Source: Otis tarda
Taxonomy: Eukaryota; Chordata; Aves; Otidiformes; Otididae
Assembly: GCA_026413225.1 (NCBI GenBank)
Contig: CM048553.1
Location: 42,882,001-42,946,000, forward strand
DNA: 64,000 bases
Direction of reading: 5' to 3'
Position numbers and translations under genes: made by a program. Below the pieces are notes generated by a model. It made no database searches. It was given only the letters and a program-made list of their open reading frames with translations, and was not told where the DNA came from. Shown in pieces: positions 61,110 to 64,000 of the stretch (its first letter is position 1; each line of letters starts with the position of its first letter).

Positions 61110-61790
61110 ATGGAATATCAGATTACACAAAGACAACAACACCTCTATGCCCAATCTCTCTCCAGCAGGAGATTGTTAAAACATTCCCTGAAAGATCTGC
61201 TGACACGATGTTCCCCGACTGTCTAAACGTAACACCATGCCGGCACTGCAGCCTTGCGCTAGCGAAAGCTCCCACCAACCAACCAACCTCAGAACAATAC
61301 CTCCATCCCATCAGGCAGGAGGCTCTGGGGTGACCGTTGAGTGCACTCTGATTTTACAAACTGTCATATGGCGAGATAGTGGTGGGTTTCAATGCCGTCA
61401 CCTATTCAATCAGCCCAGATGAACTAGAATCACCATTTCAGTTATATCATAGCTCGGGGCGAGAACATGTCACCCTCTTTATTTCCAGCTCGGAACAAGC
61501 TGCTTAGGCAGATGCTAACTGTGGTCCTCCCTGCCATGTTCTGTAGAGTGGCCTTTGTCTGGGTTAATTGAGCCCCCACTCCATTTAATAGGCTGTTGAA
61601 GTCGTATTGAAACAGAGCTAGTGCCGCAGGTTAAATACATTGCAGTGCTCTTGTTAATCCCCTCATTAACGGAGCTGTAAAGCTTGTTGAGAGCTGTGAG
61701 TTTGCATATATTATCAGAGAGTTCTTCACTCAAGTGCTATCAATAAAATGACAAAGCCAGTTTGCAAATAGTGAAATCAACAGTGACACA
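61110..61790. other. Best candidate conserved non-coding element
   Basis: About 15 CpG dinucleotides survive between 61190 and 61690 in otherwise CpG-poor, AT-rich DNA, and no recognised repeat interrupts the block. Its right half groups several developmental motif cores: homeodomain TAATTG at 61565-61570, the K50-type (OTX/PITX) TAATCC at 61655-61660 and a POU-type TTTGCAT at 61701-61707. Its left half has the palindrome CGCTAGCG at 61257-61264 and a short CCAA repeat. Frames of 61-72 codons overlap it but have no domain. This is what a vertebrate developmental enhancer usually looks like, although conservation was not tested. Confidence 0.42.
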
Positions 61791-61799
61791 AAGCTAGAT

Positions 61800-62770
61800 A
61801 CCTTTAAAAAATAAACAAGTTAATAACTGATAAATCTAATTTTCACACTTGAAGGATAAAAAAAAACAGGTTGAAGAATCTCCTTTTTTATTGGATGAAC
61901 TTAAAACATGAATTATACAAACACGATTATTTTCCTTGAGCAGAGAGAACAAGCAAGAAAAATCCCATTTCTTCAACAGGGGCTTCTGGCTGAGGTTTGG
62001 CTGTAGCTGTTTAGAAGCAACTTAATGAGCCATGCACAGACTAGCTGCACTTAGCAAGCCCAAAGAAAACAAGTGAATTAATAATACAAAATAAGAAGTG
62101 AACTTACATATAAACCAGAATGGAGCATATTGAGAAAGCCTCGTACAGTCTCCAAAAGGAAAAAAAAAAAAAACCAAACCAAAAAAAACAGAGTAGGCCC
62201 TGGAAAAATAGGAGTAGTTAAGAGGAGCATTTACCAAATCAGGGTTCTCTCACACCTGCCAGGAGAGGGAGCAGGAGAAAGGCCTCCCCCAACACATCCA
62301 GTGGGAGATGGCTGACTGTCAAACAGCAAAGAAACAGGAAGACAGGACGTTGTGGATGATATTCACCAGGACACAAGAGAAGGAGTCTGAGCAGGAGAGG
62401 CAGCCACTAAAAGCAGGATGAGAGCAGAGCCATCCGGAGGCCAAACTATCTGGTGCTGATGTCAAAGGGCACTTTGTAATGACCCGCTGGGGCCAATCAG
62501 CAGCCTCTTGACTTTGTGTTTTTCCTAATGCTGATCTGAAACAACAATCTTCCTTGCAATAAGGAAGACAGAACTACCTGAAAATACCTTTTTGTGTATA
62601 TTGATCTTTATCTTTTATCTGCATTGTAGGCATGATCCTTGGCAGATCAGGATGTCATAGAGGAGCCCATAGGTAAAAACCAATTACTAACATCATCAAA
62701 ACTGAACTGTTGTAGCTGTTGTTTTAGTGCTGATATCAACTTCATCCTCACTATCTCTGACCAATGAATG
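61800..62770. other. Unique sequence, no gene seen
   Basis: No gene was recognised. A-rich tracts lie at about 62158-62191. The sequence is otherwise unremarkable. Confidence 0.5.
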
Positions 62771-62773
62771 TAT

Positions 62774-62930
62774 ATCCCCATCCCTGGAAGCATTCAAGGC
62801 CAGGCTGGACAGGACTCCGAGCAACCTGATCCAGCTGGAGATATCCCTGCTCCTGGCAGGGGGCTGGACTAGATCACCTTTAAAGGTCCCTTCCAACCCA
62901 AACTATTCTGTGATTCTACAATTCTATATA
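62774..62930 (+). mobile_element. CR1 LINE tail, copy F
   Basis: This plus-strand CR1 3' end begins with CCCCATCCCTGGAAGCATTC, runs through AGGCTGGACAGGACTCCGAG and GGTCCCTTCCAACCCAAACT, and ends in the octamer tail TTCTGTGATTCTACAATTCT near 62930. It is about 155 bp long, strongly 5' truncated, and of the same type as copies A, B and E. Confidence 0.92.
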
Positions 62931-63030
62931 GTTTAGAGAAGCCCAGTGAGGTAATTTCAGAAACATGACAGCCACAGCTGAGTCCTTTATAGATACTCTC
63001 AGAAGTTCTTTTTCTAAAACATAATACGAA

Positions 63031-63297
63031 TGTTGTCGCTTATGTCCTAGAATGTTGCCTGGTTGTCCCTTATTTTCTGCCTCTTGCTCTGACTTGCTGG
63101 CCTATAAGAAATCCTGATTTGCATTTTTTTTCACCCCCACCTCTGTAAATAGTTAGTTATAGTTCTGATCAGGGCCTGTTTCTAAACCCTGCAATAAAGC
63201 ACAGGTAAAGTTTGCCTGTCTATACTAAGAGTCTACTCTAATGCATGCACACCAGTGACTGGACTGGACAGGGACTTTAGTACAGGCGACTCTTCAC
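63031..63297 (+). mobile_element. Weak solo-LTR candidate
   Basis: The order of elements suggests a retroviral-type LTR: a TATA-like CCTATAAGAAA near 63101, an AATAAA polyadenylation signal at 63193-63198, and a GT-rich stretch right after it (GTAAAGTTTGCCTGTC). Candidate TG and CA ends can be placed near 63031 and 63297, but the bounds are uncertain and I cannot assign a family. No target-site duplication is evident. It lies between CR1 copies F and G. Confidence 0.25.
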
Positions 63298-63642
63298 AGT
63301 ATAATGAGAACTGTGTCCTCTTGGGCACTTTCAAAACTTAACCCTGAATGCTTTCTTCTGAAAATGAATCCTATGTCCTTCCTGAACACTTTTTTTTTAG
63401 TTAAATGAGGACTGTATACTACCCTTTTTTTTTCTGCTGTGGTTTGATGTTCCTCTTTTTTAAATTTTGAAACAACCAGAAAGTGGAGTTTTGGGTTATT
63501 TGGAGGGGTTTTTTTCACTCTTTCTTTACCTGCAAGTATTGTCTCTATAAATTATATACAGCTTCATGTAAATGCAAAATCTTTCTTTTCCAAATTTCCA
63601 GGATGCTACCTTTGCACACAAAAAAACCCCCAAAACTGATAA

Positions 63643-64000
63643 AACTGGACATGACCTGGCAATGTGCGCTTGCAGCCCAGAAAACCAATTGTGTCCTGGG
63701 CTGCATGAAAAGAAGTGTGGCCAGCAGGTCGAGGGAGGTGATTTTCCCCCTCTACTCTGCTCTGGTGAGACCTTTCCTGGATTACTGTGTCCAGCTCTGG
63801 AACCCTCAGCACAGGAAAGACATGGACCTGTTGGAGTGCGTCCAGAGGATGGTCAAGGAAACTATCAGAGGGGTGGAATACCTCTCCTGTGAAAGCTGAG
63901 AGAGCTGATGTTGTCTCGCTTGGAGAAGAGAAGGCTTCAGGGAGACCTTATTGTGTCTTTTCAATACTTAAAGGGGGCTTATAAGAAAGATGGAGAGAGA
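63643..64000 (+). mobile_element. CR1 LINE, copy G, continues past the window
   Basis: The plus-strand CR1 ORF2 C-terminal region begins at LDMTWQCALAAQKTNCVLGC (about 63643). It continues with [20 protein letters not shown], then VQLWNPQHRKDMDLLECVQR, and in shifted frames the SLEKRRL-type segment, up to the window edge at AAGATGGAGAGAGA. The frame breaks at a stop at about 63897-63899, with small length changes nearby. The 3' end lies beyond the window. The sequence just left of 63643 is not CR1, so the copy is 5' truncated there. Confidence 0.92.

Noticed and set aside
1-64000. tRNA, rRNA, CRISPR, bacterial operon or riboswitch features
   Set aside because: No cloverleaf with A and B boxes, no regularly spaced direct repeats, no operon-like gene packing and no ribosome-binding-site pattern were seen. 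The window is vertebrate non-coding DNA.

Overview
The window looks like a piece of a bird genome, and no host gene could be supported in it. The evidence for a bird is the interspersed repeats: several CR1 LINE copies with the avian 3' end (repeated ATTCTATG-type octamers) and the 3' part of an avian ERV-L type endogenous retrovirus with its LTR. Repeat density is low, homopolymers and microsatellites are short, and no ribosomal, tRNA, CRISPR or operon-like structure is visible. Every open reading frame is short. The recognisable ones belong to CR1 or to the retroviral integrase. The rest have no recognisable domain, no convincing splice-site framing and usually an equally long frame on the other strand. 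The window is therefore intergenic or intronic DNA; I cannot say which, nor name the locus.

Layout: 1-5000 is unique, AT-rich sequence with a few homopolymer tracts. 5000-6560 is a GC-richer block with a small CpG-retaining segment and a close NF-E2/MARE plus GATA motif pair. 6600-13080 is unique. 13120-13330 is a very old LINE reverse-transcriptase remnant (L2/CR1-like). 13340-19350 is unique apart from a 32-bp tandem duplication and a short TTA repeat. 19357-20795 holds two CR1 copies inserted head to head, forming a large inverted repeat. 22778-23032 is a third, older-looking CR1. 23080-24090 is a CpG-retaining, repeat-free block that resembles conserved non-coding DNA. 26088-27831 is the ERV-L fossil (integrase part, 3' non-coding part, 3' LTR), with a strong hairpin touching its left end. 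28130-28640 is a second candidate regulatory block with two perfect AP-1 sites. 28650-45290 is mostly featureless. 45960-46760 is a third candidate regulatory block. 46800-58120 is featureless apart from microsatellites, small tandem duplications and a G-quadruplex-type tract. 58128-59210 carries a CR1 tail and older CR1/L3-like remnants. 61110-61790 is the strongest conserved non-coding candidate. 62774-64000 carries two CR1 pieces and a weak solo-LTR candidate; the last CR1 runs off the window.

No set of genes works together here. The most interesting material is possible cis-regulatory DNA (four CpG-retaining, motif-bearing blocks) and the structural history of the nested inverted CR1 pair. 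Conservation is inferred from base composition and motifs only, because no alignment was possible. I did not find a new biological system.
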